In this document: in pieces, positions 9,625 to 17,871 of the stretch
Position numbering within the stretch: position 1 is the stretch's first letter
Layout: each line of letters opens with the position of its first letter
Origin: Pyxidicoccus parkwaysis
GTDB taxonomy: Bacteria; Myxococcota; Myxococcia; Myxococcales; Myxococcaceae
Assembly (NCBI RefSeq): GCF_017301735.1
Contig: NZ_CP071090.1
Coordinates: 8,732,001-8,796,000, forward strand
Direction: 5' to 3'
DNA length: 64,000 nt
Notes under the pieces: generated by a model
Database searches by the model: none
What the model saw: the letters and a program-made list of their open reading frames with translations, nothing else
Told to the model about the DNA's origin: nothing
Translations under genes and position numbers: made by a program

Positions 9625-10482
9625 TCACTGACTCACTCCGGGCGCACCGCCTCGCCGCAGCAGCGACAACTGCATCTCCACTCCCTCCGGCCGCTCGCGC
9701 AGCACCGCCCGCCCCCGCGTCTCCCGCCGCTCCACCTCGAAGGCCACGCCCCCCGTCTGCACCGGCTCCGTCTCCCCCGCCGCCCAGCCCTGCTCGCGCA
9801 GCACCGCACGGTAGCGCGCCTCGGCCCCGCCCAACGTGTCCAGCGGCAACTTCCCGGACACCACCTGGTGCGTGGAGCCCTCCATGTCGAACGTCATCGC
9901 CAGCGGCTCCGTCATCCCGGGCGGCAGCGGCACCCACGACGGCACCGCCATGCCCCGCTCCAACAATCCCTGCACCTGCCCCGCCGACACGAAGACCAGC
10001 GTCTCCCCGCCCTGCGCCAGCACCGACACCAGCCGCACCTCGAGCGTGTCCGCGTCCCAGTAGCCCACGTAGCCACCGTTGTCCCCGTGCGTCTCCCGGA
10101 CGACCGGCAGCCCCGCGTCCAGCAATACCTTCGCGTAGTGCCCCAGCACCTGCGCCGGCGTGTCCCGCGTGGAGAACCACGCCACCGCCATGGACGTGCC
10201 CGGCCCCAGGTAGTCCGCCGCCAGCACCTCGGGACGGCCCCCTCGCGGATACGGCGGGAAGTGCGACAGCGCGCGCTGGAGGATGGCCTCCTCCGCCGGG
10301 GTGCGCTCCGGCCCGCGCGAAACACTCTCCTCACCACGCCCCGGCAGCGCGGGAGGCTCCCACTCCCCCTGCGCCGAGCCGTACGAGACGCGCTCCCAGG
10401 CGAAGCCGATGAGACAGCCCACCACCGCCACGGAGAACAGGAGGGCGGGGATGCGGACGGCCCGCCCTGACGCCGCCGCCAT
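9625..10482 (-). CDS. Membrane-anchored hypothetical protein of the Tad-like cluster
   Basis: A 285-residue protein starting at ATG 10482; this codon shares one base with the stop of the upstream gene (TGATG), so coupling is likely. One N-terminal transmembrane segment (IPALLFSVAVVGCLIGF) is followed by an extracytoplasmic domain. That domain has two similar modules, each pairing an LGHYAKVLLDAGLPVV-type helix with beta strands; AEARYRAVLREQGW recurs in the second half. This recalls repeated small alpha/beta folds but I cannot name the family. Its position among pseudopilin genes suggests an accessory assembly or secretion protein. Confidence 0.75.
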   Translation of the reverse strand: MAAASGRAVRIPALLFSVAVVGCLIGFAWERVSYGSAQGEWEPPALPGRGEESVSRGPERTPAEEAILQRALSHFPPYPRGGRPEVLAADYLGPGTSMAVAWFSTRDTPAQVLGHYAKVLLDAGLPVVRETHGDNGGYVGYWDADTLEVRLVSVLAQGGETLVFVSAGQVQGLLERGMAVPSWVPLPPGMTEPLAMTFDMEGSTHQVVSGKLPLDTLGGAEARYRAVLREQGWAAGETEPVQTGGVAFEVERRETRGRAVLRERPEGVEMQLSLLRRGGAPGVSQ

Positions 10483-11576
10483 CAGCAGCGTTCCTCGGGC
10501 TTGCAGCCCATGTAGCCCTCGCCGCGCGCCTGCTGCGTCTTCTCGTTGTTGTTCCGGTCCCAGTCGCGCCACTCGTTGTTGAAGTACCTCCGCGAGCTGC
10601 CCTGCTGGGTGACGGTCTCCTCCGGCGCTCCATTGCCGAATGGCTTGATGGACATGCTGGCCTCGCGCGGGTCATCGCCCGCGGGCCTGCCGTCCAGCTT
10701 CAGTCCCTGGTCGAGCAGCTCGTCCTGGATGGCCTCGTCGACGAAGTGCACGGCCTCCTGCTGCATCTGGGTGAAGCCCTGGTTCTCCTGGTGCTTGTAG
10801 ACGTGGGCCACGCGCTCGCCCAAATCTCCCTGCTCCTTGCTGAACTCACCGGGCCGGAACTCGGCGGGCTTGGTGAGCGCCCAGGTGTCGGTGACGATGG
10901 AGAGACGCTCCCAGGGGAGCAGGTACACGTTGCCGGCCACGCCGTGCGGGTCGCCCTGGTACTCGCCGTTCTTCGCGTTGTTGTGCACGCCCGAGGCCCG
11001 GTTCTGCTTGTCCTTGGCCAGGTCCACCTTGGCGAACTGCGCGAAGACGCTGCGCTGCAGGAGGTAGTTCTGCACGCCGATGCGCGCCGAGCAGCGGATG
11101 ATGCCGCCCTTGCCGTACGCGTCCATGAACGACTGGTGCATCGACACGTTGTACGCGCCCACCGCGCCTTTCTCGTTCAGCGTGCACTGCACCTGCTGCG
11201 AGCCGGGGTTGAGCCAGCACGCGTGGGCCACCACCTCCTGGTGGTGAACCTCGCTCTCAATCGTCTCCTGGCACTCGCGCGGCGCGTTGTTGTCGAAGCT
11301 GTCGATGCCCGACTCGTGGTCGCAGTACATCTGCCGCGCGTAGCCCTGCACCAGGTCGAAGCCCGCGAACTTCTCGCCGTTCGTCGGGTTCGCCGCGTAG
11401 TCCTGGACGGTGTAGTCCCAGACGGTGGAGAGCGCGCTCTCCTGCGCATCCAGCGCGTGGCGCAGCAGGTCGTCCAGGAAGAGCGCGTAGAGGAACACGG
11501 GGATGATGACCAGCATGCTCAGCGCCGTCTCCACCGCGGCGGCGCCTCGGGCCGCACGGGAATTCACGCGTCTCAC
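10482..11576 (-). CDS. TadE-like pseudopilin, long extracellular domain
   Basis: A 364-residue protein starting at GTG 11576, overlapping the upstream stop as GTGA. The N-terminus RRVNSRAARGAAAVETALS, followed by a hydrophobic helix, matches TadE/TadG proteins (G-x-AAVE-xA). The remaining roughly 320 residues are extracellular, with several Cys (MYCDHES, RECQE, HACWL, IIRCSAR and a C-terminal Cys) and hydrophilic, Asn/Gln-rich segments. TadE-type proteins are processed by the prepilin peptidase and take part in tight-adherence pilus biogenesis. No TadA ATPase, RcpA or TadB/C lies in the window, so the full machine must be elsewhere or absent. Confidence 0.82.
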   Translation of the reverse strand: MRRVNSRAARGAAAVETALSMLVIIPVFLYALFLDDLLRHALDAQESALSTVWDYTVQDYAANPTNGEKFAGFDLVQGYARQMYCDHESGIDSFDNNAPRECQETIESEVHHQEVVAHACWLNPGSQQVQCTLNEKGAVGAYNVSMHQSFMDAYGKGGIIRCSARIGVQNYLLQRSVFAQFAKVDLAKDKQNRASGVHNNAKNGEYQGDPHGVAGNVYLLPWERLSIVTDTWALTKPAEFRPGEFSKEQGDLGERVAHVYKHQENQGFTQMQQEAVHFVDEAIQDELLDQGLKLDGRPAGDDPREASMSIKPFGNGAPEETVTQQGSSRRYFNNEWRDWDRNNNEKTQQARGEGYMGCKPEERC

Positions 11577-13135
11577 AGCGACACCCCCGGCACCCGCGCC
11601 AGCTCGGCCGCGTCCTGGTTGCCCGCCGCCTCCAGCACCCTCCCCGCCTCGTCACCGTCGCGGAACGGGTGCAGCTTCGCGCGCCAGTAGGGGCCGAAGA
11701 GGTTGGGCGGCTCCTTCCAGCCGCCCTGCCCGAAGCGGTGGTAGTAGACGAGCGCCTTGGACAGGCCCGCGCCCTCGTCCGCCGCCAGCTTCAGCCGGCC
11801 CGAGCCCTGCGCGCCGTGCTCGAACTCCAGCGTGCTGGAGGAGTTGAGCTCCCAGGGCGTCTTCGACGGGTCCCCGCCCCGGAACTGCCGCGTGACGTAG
11901 CTGTACACGCGCGGCTGGCCCCAGTCCCGGTCCGCGTCGGGGTTGGCGCGGAACTTCATGAAGCAGTTGCCGGACTGCGAGCACGCCGTCAGCGCCCGGG
12001 CGTTGACGCCCTCGAAGGGGTGCTGCCCCGAGTGCGCGCCGTTGGGGGTATGCCCGCCGCCGCCGTCGTCGCTCCACACCTCGGCCTTGTAATTGTTGAT
12101 GCCGACGCCGTGCCGCCACTTGTGGAAGATGGTGCCCTCCTCGGTGGCCACGACGACCTTGCCCGAGTTACCGCCCTGCTCGCCGGCTCCGTTGACTTGG
12201 CCCTTGTCCTCCGCCGTCTTCGCCGTCCCCACGTGGCGCATCACCTGGTAGTTGCCCTCGTTGGGGATGTCCTTGAACTTCTTCATGAACTCCGGGTGGA
12301 GGTAGGACGGAATCTGGACGGACGGCATGCCGCCCGTCTCGCGCGTGGCCGGCCAGCCGGAGCGGCTCGCGTTGGCCACCTCCGTCATCACCCGCGCGCG
12401 CGCCTCCTCGTCCGAGTCGTCCTCGCTGCCCTGGCACTGCATGCCATCCACCGCGCAGTTGAACTCGTTGGCGTTCATGGAGCCCACCTGCTGCGTGAGG
12501 AAGGTGGCGCCGGGGGCGTTGTATTCCGTCAGCTGCTCCAGCCCGTTGCTCTTGCCGTCCCGCACCGACTGGAGCGTCTTGTCATGCACCGAGCGCTGGG
12601 CGATGTGGAGGTTGTCCACCATGAGGTCCAGGCCCTGCATGGCGTTGGTGAAGCCGGACTCCACGCCGCGGGCCTTCTTGTCGTAGTCCGAGCCCTCCTT
12701 GGCGAAGTCGCCGGCAATCTTCATGGCCTCGGCGGCGTCGATGCAGTGCTCCTGGCAGCCGTAGCACATGCAGCGCACCACCTCGATGGCGGCAATCATG
12801 TAGAAGTTGTTGCGCGCGGCGCGCAGCATCTCCCCCGTCACGCTGACGGCCGCCATGTACGCGTGGAGGCTGTTCATCGCCACGTAGCTGCCAGCGATGG
12901 CCCGGTTGCCCACTGCGTAGTAGTTGAGCGCGCGCGCCTCCAGCACCGCCATGGAGTAGGCCAGCGCGTCGCTGTGCTGCTGGAGGCTCATCTTCTGCCG
13001 CAGCGCATGGCTGAGGTTGAAGCTCAGCGTCACCATCAGCGCCAGCACGAGCAGGGACAGGGCGCTCAGCACCATGGCCTGCCCACGCCGCGAGCGCCTC
13101 CTCGCTTTTCCTAGTAGTGGAACGGGAACTTGCAT
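11573..13135 (-). CDS. TadG-like protein with pilin-type N-terminal helix
   Basis: A 520-residue protein; ATG 13135 has AGAGGA 5 nt upstream, which fixes the start inside the 3' end of the previous gene (25-nt overlap). SRRGQAMVLSALSLLVLALMV is a Flp/TadG-type leader and hydrophobic helix. Right after the helix, LSHALRQKMSLQQHSDALAYSMAVLEARALN is the coiled stretch usual in TadG-like proteins. A Cys cluster (CMCYGCQEHC) follows near residue 120, then a large extracellular domain. It is probably an adhesin-like or structural part of a Tad-related surface system. Confidence 0.82.
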   Translation of the reverse strand: MQVPVPLLGKARRRSRRGQAMVLSALSLLVLALMVTLSFNLSHALRQKMSLQQHSDALAYSMAVLEARALNYYAVGNRAIAGSYVAMNSLHAYMAAVSVTGEMLRAARNNFYMIAAIEVVRCMCYGCQEHCIDAAEAMKIAGDFAKEGSDYDKKARGVESGFTNAMQGLDLMVDNLHIAQRSVHDKTLQSVRDGKSNGLEQLTEYNAPGATFLTQQVGSMNANEFNCAVDGMQCQGSEDDSDEEARARVMTEVANASRSGWPATRETGGMPSVQIPSYLHPEFMKKFKDIPNEGNYQVMRHVGTAKTAEDKGQVNGAGEQGGNSGKVVVATEEGTIFHKWRHGVGINNYKAEVWSDDGGGGHTPNGAHSGQHPFEGVNARALTACSQSGNCFMKFRANPDADRDWGQPRVYSYVTRQFRGGDPSKTPWELNSSSTLEFEHGAQGSGRLKLAADEGAGLSKALVYYHRFGQGGWKEPPNLFGPYWRAKLHPFRDGDEAGRVLEAAGNQDAAELARVPGVSL

Positions 13136-13920
13136 TCGTTCCTCTCGGGCAGGCTGTTCGTGTTGAGGTAGTAATTGGATTGCATCCGCATCGTGTACGT
13201 GGCGCGGATGGGCATGATGTAGACGTCCTGCGCGGCCGCGTCGTCGTACGCGCTCTCCGAGACGCCCGCGCTGGCGAACTTGCGCCCGGCCAGCCTGGCC
13301 TGCTCCGCGGCCTTGGGCTTGCCCATGCGAATCACGTCGGCGATTTCGCGCCCACGGGCCGCGTGGTAGATGACCCAGTCCGCGAAGGGGATGATCATCC
13401 GGTAGTTGAAGGTCACCTGGATGCGCAGCTTGGTGCGCTGGCTCTCCCGCCAGTTGCCGGGCGCGGTGTTCGCCGGATCATCGAAGTCGAACTCCCTGCC
13501 GCCCGCGGTGATGTCCTCCTTCGTGGGGCCACACACCATGACCTCGGCGTACTTGAGCCCGACGCCGGGCATCTCGTTCGTCGCCAGCTCCGACCATTTG
13601 GTGTTGAACTCGTTGGCGCTGCCTACGGGGCGGATGATTTCGATACCGTCCTGGCCGCCGGTGCGCGTGCCCACCAGGGGGAGCAGCACCGCGAGCGCGG
13701 CCTTCTCCATCTCCCCGACGTTGGCGTTGTGCAATGAGCCGGCGCGCACCGCCTTGTAGGCGGCGTATTTCGTCATCAGCCGCGCCTGGTGCATCAGCCC
13801 CAGCTGGAGGATGCCCAGGATGAGGAAGACGAACAGAGGCAGGACGATGGCGGACTCCACCGCGGCCTGGCCCGACTGCGCCTCCGTCCCCGCGCGGAGT
13901 GGTGTCGTCGGACGACTCAT
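13111..13920 (-). CDS. TadE-family pseudopilin, first gene of the cluster
   Basis: A 269-residue protein with a canonical TadE start: QSGQAAVESAIVLPLFVFLI, a hydrophobic helix, then HQARLMTKYAAYKAVRAGS. The conserved Glu of AAVES and the long helix are the defining family features. The extracellular part is about 230 residues. It begins a minus-strand run of six genes reaching 9150 with overlaps of 1-25 nt or short gaps. The upstream region (13921-14201) shows no clear promoter that I can name. Confidence 0.85.
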   Translation of the reverse strand: MSRPTTPLRAGTEAQSGQAAVESAIVLPLFVFLILGILQLGLMHQARLMTKYAAYKAVRAGSLHNANVGEMEKAALAVLLPLVGTRTGGQDGIEIIRPVGSANEFNTKWSELATNEMPGVGLKYAEVMVCGPTKEDITAGGREFDFDDPANTAPGNWRESQRTKLRIQVTFNYRMIIPFADWVIYHAARGREIADVIRMGKPKAAEQARLAGRKFASAGVSESAYDDAAAQDVYIMPIRATYTMRMQSNYYLNTNSLPERNECKFPFHY

Positions 13921-14201
13921 GCTCGGAAGCTAGCTGCGTTTTCCGATAGGGGGCAATTCCGACAAGTGGACGCGAGGTGATGGATGACATTGAAGCCTCG
14001 CTGCAAAAGCAACACGTGAGGCGCAAGCCATATGGGCTTCCCCCAGGCGCCGTGGCCGAGGGCCCGCAGCATTTTCCCATTCGCTACGAAAACGAATCAA
14101 AGCGAGGGCGGCGCGGCGAGCGTTGTGAGCGCGCGGACGTTCCGCTCGGCTGGCTGCCTGCCCTCGTATCCCGACAGGTTTTCAACACCGCGCCGCGCGG
14201 C

Positions 14202-15752
14202 TCAGCGCCGCTTGACGATTTCCTGGATGAGCTCGACGTAGCGGCGATTCTTCGGGTTGAGCTTGAAGGCCTTGCGGTAGGCGTCCTCCGCGAGCGGCCA
14301 CTGGCCCTCGCCCATGCCCACCTCGCCCAGGAAGGACCAGCCCAGCTCCATGCCCGGGTCCTCACGCAGCACGTCCTGCAGCTCCTGCAGCGCGAGGCGG
14401 CCGTGGGCCTCCGGCTTCATCAGGTAGCGCGCGAAGGCGCGGTAGGCCTTGTAGAGCGGCTTCGGGTCGATGTCGCAGGCGTATTCGAAGTACTCGAAGG
14501 CACCCGCGAAGTTGCGCGCGTCCAGCCGCCGCCTGGCCTCGTCGAACTGGGTGGTGGCATCCAGCAGGTCCGTGCGGATGCGGAACTGCTCCGCCGTGCT
14601 GGGGCGGTTGTTGCCGCGCTCCTTCTCTCGCTGCGCCGCGCGGCGCTTGCGCCAGAGGAGGTTCTGCTCCGCGTCCGACAGCGCGCCGAAGGCCTTGGCG
14701 TACGCGGCCAGCAGCGCCTCCGCCTTCTCGCGCAGCTCCGGCGTCTGGAAGCGCAGCGGCGAGTGCTTGTCCGCCCAGGCGAAGAAGGCCTTGCGCAGCG
14801 GCACCGGCTGCACGTCCTCCGTTACTTCCAGCAGCGTGAAGGGGTCCTTGCTCCGGTGCGCGAGGAAGGCGCTCACCAGCTCGTTGCGCGCTTTCTCGTC
14901 CTCGTCGGAGAAGGGCGTGCCCTGTGCCTGCGGCGCGGACTGCACGGGCGCCGGTGTCTCCACGACGATGGGGGCGGGCGCGGGAGTGGCGGGCGGCGCG
15001 GAGGCCAGCTTCGCGGCGCGCGCGTCCACGTCCTCCACGAAGCCGGAGACTTCCAGCAGGCACAGCGCGTACAGCCGGCGCAGCACCGTCTCCGTGTCGA
15101 AGCCGGTGCGCTCCATCAACTCGTTGAAGGTGGGGCGCTGGCGCAGAGCCTGGAAGAGGCGCGCGTCCTTGGAGGACAGCTTGAGCCCCGCCTCCACGCC
15201 GGGCATCTGCCCGAAGCGGCGCTCGTCGGTGAAGGTGAAGTGCGTGGCCACCGCGTCGAAGGGCATGACGTTGGCGATGCCGGTGAGGATGAGCTGCGCG
15301 GTATTCATCCGCACGCTCGCGTCCGGTGTCTCCGCATCCGCGATGAGGCGGTACTTCGCGTCCGTCCACCGGAAGCAGTCGAGCAGCTTGTGCGCCAGGT
15401 TCGCCTGCAATTGCTTGTAGAGGTCGAAGGGGCTGATGAGCGACTTCTGGATGAGCAGCGCGCCCATCTGCAGGCCCGAGGACACGCTCTCCGCCAGGGA
15501 CTTCTGGTAGTCCGCCTCGGAGAGCCGGCCCTTCTCCACGAGGAACTTGCCCAGTGTCTCGTGCAGGAGGTTGGACTGGCAGCCCACCGGCGCGCCGTCC
15601 TCGAAGACGATGCGCTTCTCGCGCTGGCGCACCTTCAATTCCAACGTGCAGGTGCGCTCCTCCACCATGAGGGAGTGCAGGAGCAGCGGGAAGGGCGTGT
15701 CGGCCAGCGTGCCCTCACGCTGGCGGAGCACCTGCGACGGCGTGGGGAACAT
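14202..15752 (-). CDS. DUF4388 (PATAN) domain protein with C-terminal TPR
   Basis: A 516-residue cytosolic protein. The N-terminal ~100 residues, including LHSLMVEERTCTLELKVRQ, KRIVFEDGAPVGCQSN and LLHETLGKFLVEKG, match the DUF4388/PATAN domain common in myxobacterial signalling and motility proteins. A Pro/Ala linker near residues 250-285 leads to a segment with J-domain-like spacing (FTLLEVTEDVQPVPLRKAFF). Last come TPR-type helices: FEYFEYACDIDPKPLYKAYRAFARYLMK and WPLAEDAYRKAFKLNPKN. GAGG lies about 7 nt before the ATG. A scaffold role is likely, but the pathway is unknown. Confidence 0.85.
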   Translation of the reverse strand: MFPTPSQVLRQREGTLADTPFPLLLHSLMVEERTCTLELKVRQREKRIVFEDGAPVGCQSNLLHETLGKFLVEKGRLSEADYQKSLAESVSSGLQMGALLIQKSLISPFDLYKQLQANLAHKLLDCFRWTDAKYRLIADAETPDASVRMNTAQLILTGIANVMPFDAVATHFTFTDERRFGQMPGVEAGLKLSSKDARLFQALRQRPTFNELMERTGFDTETVLRRLYALCLLEVSGFVEDVDARAAKLASAPPATPAPAPIVVETPAPVQSAPQAQGTPFSDEDEKARNELVSAFLAHRSKDPFTLLEVTEDVQPVPLRKAFFAWADKHSPLRFQTPELREKAEALLAAYAKAFGALSDAEQNLLWRKRRAAQREKERGNNRPSTAEQFRIRTDLLDATTQFDEARRRLDARNFAGAFEYFEYACDIDPKPLYKAYRAFARYLMKPEAHGRLALQELQDVLREDPGMELGWSFLGEVGMGEGQWPLAEDAYRKAFKLNPKNRRYVELIQEIVKRR

Positions 15753-15800
15753 ACGGGGGCCTCGCTCGGTGTGGCGTCCGGAAGTGGCTACAGCCTACCG

Positions 15801-16616
15801 CTAATCGCCCATGTCCTCGTCCATCCCCGCGGCGGTGGGCGGCTCGTCGTAGTACCCGTGGCCGTAGGTGGGAGGGTTGGACTTCACCTCACGCACCACC
15901 CACCCGGCGCCGCCCAGCACCAGCGCCAGCAGCGCCCCGTACATCAGCGGCCGGCTGGGACGCGCGCGCCAGGCCCACTTGCGCTCGCGGCGGCGCTGGA
16001 AGCCGGGCGCCACCACGTACTCGCGCCAGGCGAGCTCGCGCATGCGCTTCGCCTCGTCCCCGCGCCCCACCTCCGCCAGCGCCTGGGACAGGAGGAAGCG
16101 GCCCTCCACCGTGCCGTGCCGCACGGTGCAGAAGCGCTCCAGCGCCTTCACCGCGCCCTGCATGTCACCACGCTTCAGCCGGAAGCGGCCGCGCTCCAGG
16201 TGGATGGAGCCCTGCCGGAAGTCGGCGTCCAGCTTCTCCGCCTCGTCCAGCAGCAACTCGCCGCGCTGCGCGTCGCCCGCGCCCAGGTAGGCCACGCCGA
16301 GCAGGTACAGCGTGTCCACGTCGTCGTCGCCCGCCTCCAGGTTGGGCTTGAGGATGTCCACGGCCTCGCCGTAGCGCTTCTGCGCCACGCGGATGTCCGC
16401 CAGTTCATGACGGGCGCGCCGCTCATGCGGGTTGGTGAGGATGACGCCGGCCAGGTGCCCCGCGCGCTGGAAGCGCTTGAGCATGCGCACCGGGCTGGGC
16501 AGCACCTGCCACGTGAAGTGGTCCGCCGCGAAGACAATGACAACCATCAGCCCCAGCGCCACCCAGGGGTTGCCCGTCAGCATCGTCAGCAACACCCACA
16601 GCATCCACTTGCTCAT
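15801..16616 (-). CDS. TPR-repeat membrane protein
   Basis: A 271-residue protein. The N-terminus holds one or two hydrophobic segments (WMLWVLLTMLTGNPWVALGLMVVIVFAA). Tetratricopeptide-like repeats follow at roughly residues 60-190: RRARHELADIRVAQKRYGEAVDIL, VDTLYLLGVAYLGAGDAQRGE and TVEGRFLLSQALAEVGRGDEAKRM. A second transmembrane helix (LMYGALLALVLGGAGWVV) and a Gly/Tyr/Asp-rich tail end the protein. TPR proteins mediate protein-protein contacts; the partners are unknown. It starts at ATG 16616 with GAGGAG close upstream, 36 nt after hemW. Confidence 0.82.
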   Translation of the reverse strand: MSKWMLWVLLTMLTGNPWVALGLMVVIVFAADHFTWQVLPSPVRMLKRFQRAGHLAGVILTNPHERRARHELADIRVAQKRYGEAVDILKPNLEAGDDDVDTLYLLGVAYLGAGDAQRGELLLDEAEKLDADFRQGSIHLERGRFRLKRGDMQGAVKALERFCTVRHGTVEGRFLLSQALAEVGRGDEAKRMRELAWREYVVAPGFQRRRERKWAWRARPSRPLMYGALLALVLGGAGWVVREVKSNPPTYGHGYYDEPPTAAGMDEDMGD

Positions 16617-16652
16617 GAGCTCCTCAATCGAGTGCTTCCGCCGGCTGCCCCG

Positions 16653-17858
16653 TTAGAGCAGCCGCGCGCACACGGCGCTGTGTACGTCCGCGCCCTTCTC
16701 CGTCAAGGCCAGACGCCCGTCCTTCAGCGTCGCGAAGCCATGCTCCACCAGTCGCGCCACTTCCGCGCGCCGGGGCTCCACCGGCTGGCCATATCGCTCG
16801 CACACGGCTTCCCAGTCCACGCCCGACACCAGCCGCAGGCCCATGGCCAGCCGCTCCGCGAAGAGCTCCTCGGGGCCCAGCTCCTCGCGGCCCTCCTCTG
16901 GCAGCCGCCCCGCCTCCGCCTCCACGAGGTACTTCTCCGCGCTGCGCAGATTCACGTACCGGTGCGGCGAGGGCGTCAGCAGCATGCCGGACGCGCCCAC
17001 GCCCAGGGCCAGGTACTCGCCGCCCGTCCAGTACAGCGCGTTGTGCCGCGAGCTGTACCCGGGCCGCGCGTGGTTGGAGACTTCATACCGGTGCAGCCCC
17101 GCGGCGCCGTACACCTCGCGCACCACGCGGGCCATGGCCACCACGTCCTCGTCCGGAGGCAACTCCAGCTCACCGCGCTTGAGACGCTTGGACAGCGGTG
17201 TGTCCTCGGCCAGCACCTCGCGCTCCACCGTCAGCGCGTAGGTGGACAGGTGCTCGGGTGACAGCGCCACCGCGCGCCGCGCGTCCGCCTCCACCTGCGC
17301 CACCGTCTGGCCGTGCACGCCGTAGATGAAGTCCATGGCCACCACCGGGAAGTCCGCCCGGCGCGCCGCGTCCACCGCGCCCTCCACCATGGCCGCGTCG
17401 TGCGCGCGCCCCAGGGCCTTCAACGTCTCCGGCTGGAAGGACTGCACGCCCAATGACAGACGATTCACGCCCGCCGCGCGGTAGCCCGCGAAGCGCTCCG
17501 CGTCCGCGCGCTCCGGGTTGGCCTCCAGCGACACCTCCACGTTGGGCGCCACCGACAGCCGCGAGGCAATTCCTTCCAACACCTGCGCCACGTAGCGCGG
17601 GTGCCACAGCGACGGCGTGCCTCCGCCGAGGAAGATGGACTCCAGCGGCTTGTCCTTCAGCGCCGGCTGCGCGGCGAGCCGCGAGTCCAACTCCTTCAGC
17701 ACCGCACGCGCGTAGCGCTCCTCCGGCACCTGCCGCGCCACCGCCACCGCGAAGTCGCAGTAGGGACACTTCGCCAGGCAATAGGGGAAGTGCAGGTACA
17801 GCCCGAAGCGGGCCGCCTGCATCCCCGTGAGTGAGTCCACCGGCGCGTCGAAGGGCAT
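16653..17858 (-). CDS. hemW: HemW, radical SAM heme chaperone (HemN-like)
   Basis: A 401-residue radical SAM protein. The [4Fe-4S] motif CX3CX2C is C27-LAK-C31-PY-C34 in YLHFPYCLAKCPYCDF, followed by FLGGGTPSL, a family hallmark. EANPE, NRLSLGVQSFQ and MDFIYGVHGQT fit the HemW/HemN family. HemW, once annotated as oxygen-independent coproporphyrinogen III oxidase, is now regarded as a heme chaperone; it lacks the N-terminal extension and fourth Cys of genuine HemN. The start at ATG 17858 has a weak ribosome-binding site; ATG 17822 is an alternative just before the motif. Confidence 0.93.
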   Translation of the reverse strand: MPFDAPVDSLTGMQAARFGLYLHFPYCLAKCPYCDFAVAVARQVPEERYARAVLKELDSRLAAQPALKDKPLESIFLGGGTPSLWHPRYVAQVLEGIASRLSVAPNVEVSLEANPERADAERFAGYRAAGVNRLSLGVQSFQPETLKALGRAHDAAMVEGAVDAARRADFPVVAMDFIYGVHGQTVAQVEADARRAVALSPEHLSTYALTVEREVLAEDTPLSKRLKRGELELPPDEDVVAMARVVREVYGAAGLHRYEVSNHARPGYSSRHNALYWTGGEYLALGVGASGMLLTPSPHRYVNLRSAEKYLVEAEAGRLPEEGREELGPEELFAERLAMGLRLVSGVDWEAVCERYGQPVEPRRAEVARLVEHGFATLKDGRLALTEKGADVHSAVCARLL

Positions 17859-17871
17859 GAGAGGGAAACCC

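Noticed and set aside
13977..17261. Very long plus-strand open frame (about 1090 codons)
   Set aside because: It is the antisense shadow of the DUF4388, TPR and hemW genes; its translation is Arg/His/Leu-rich with no domain, as usual opposite GC-rich genes.
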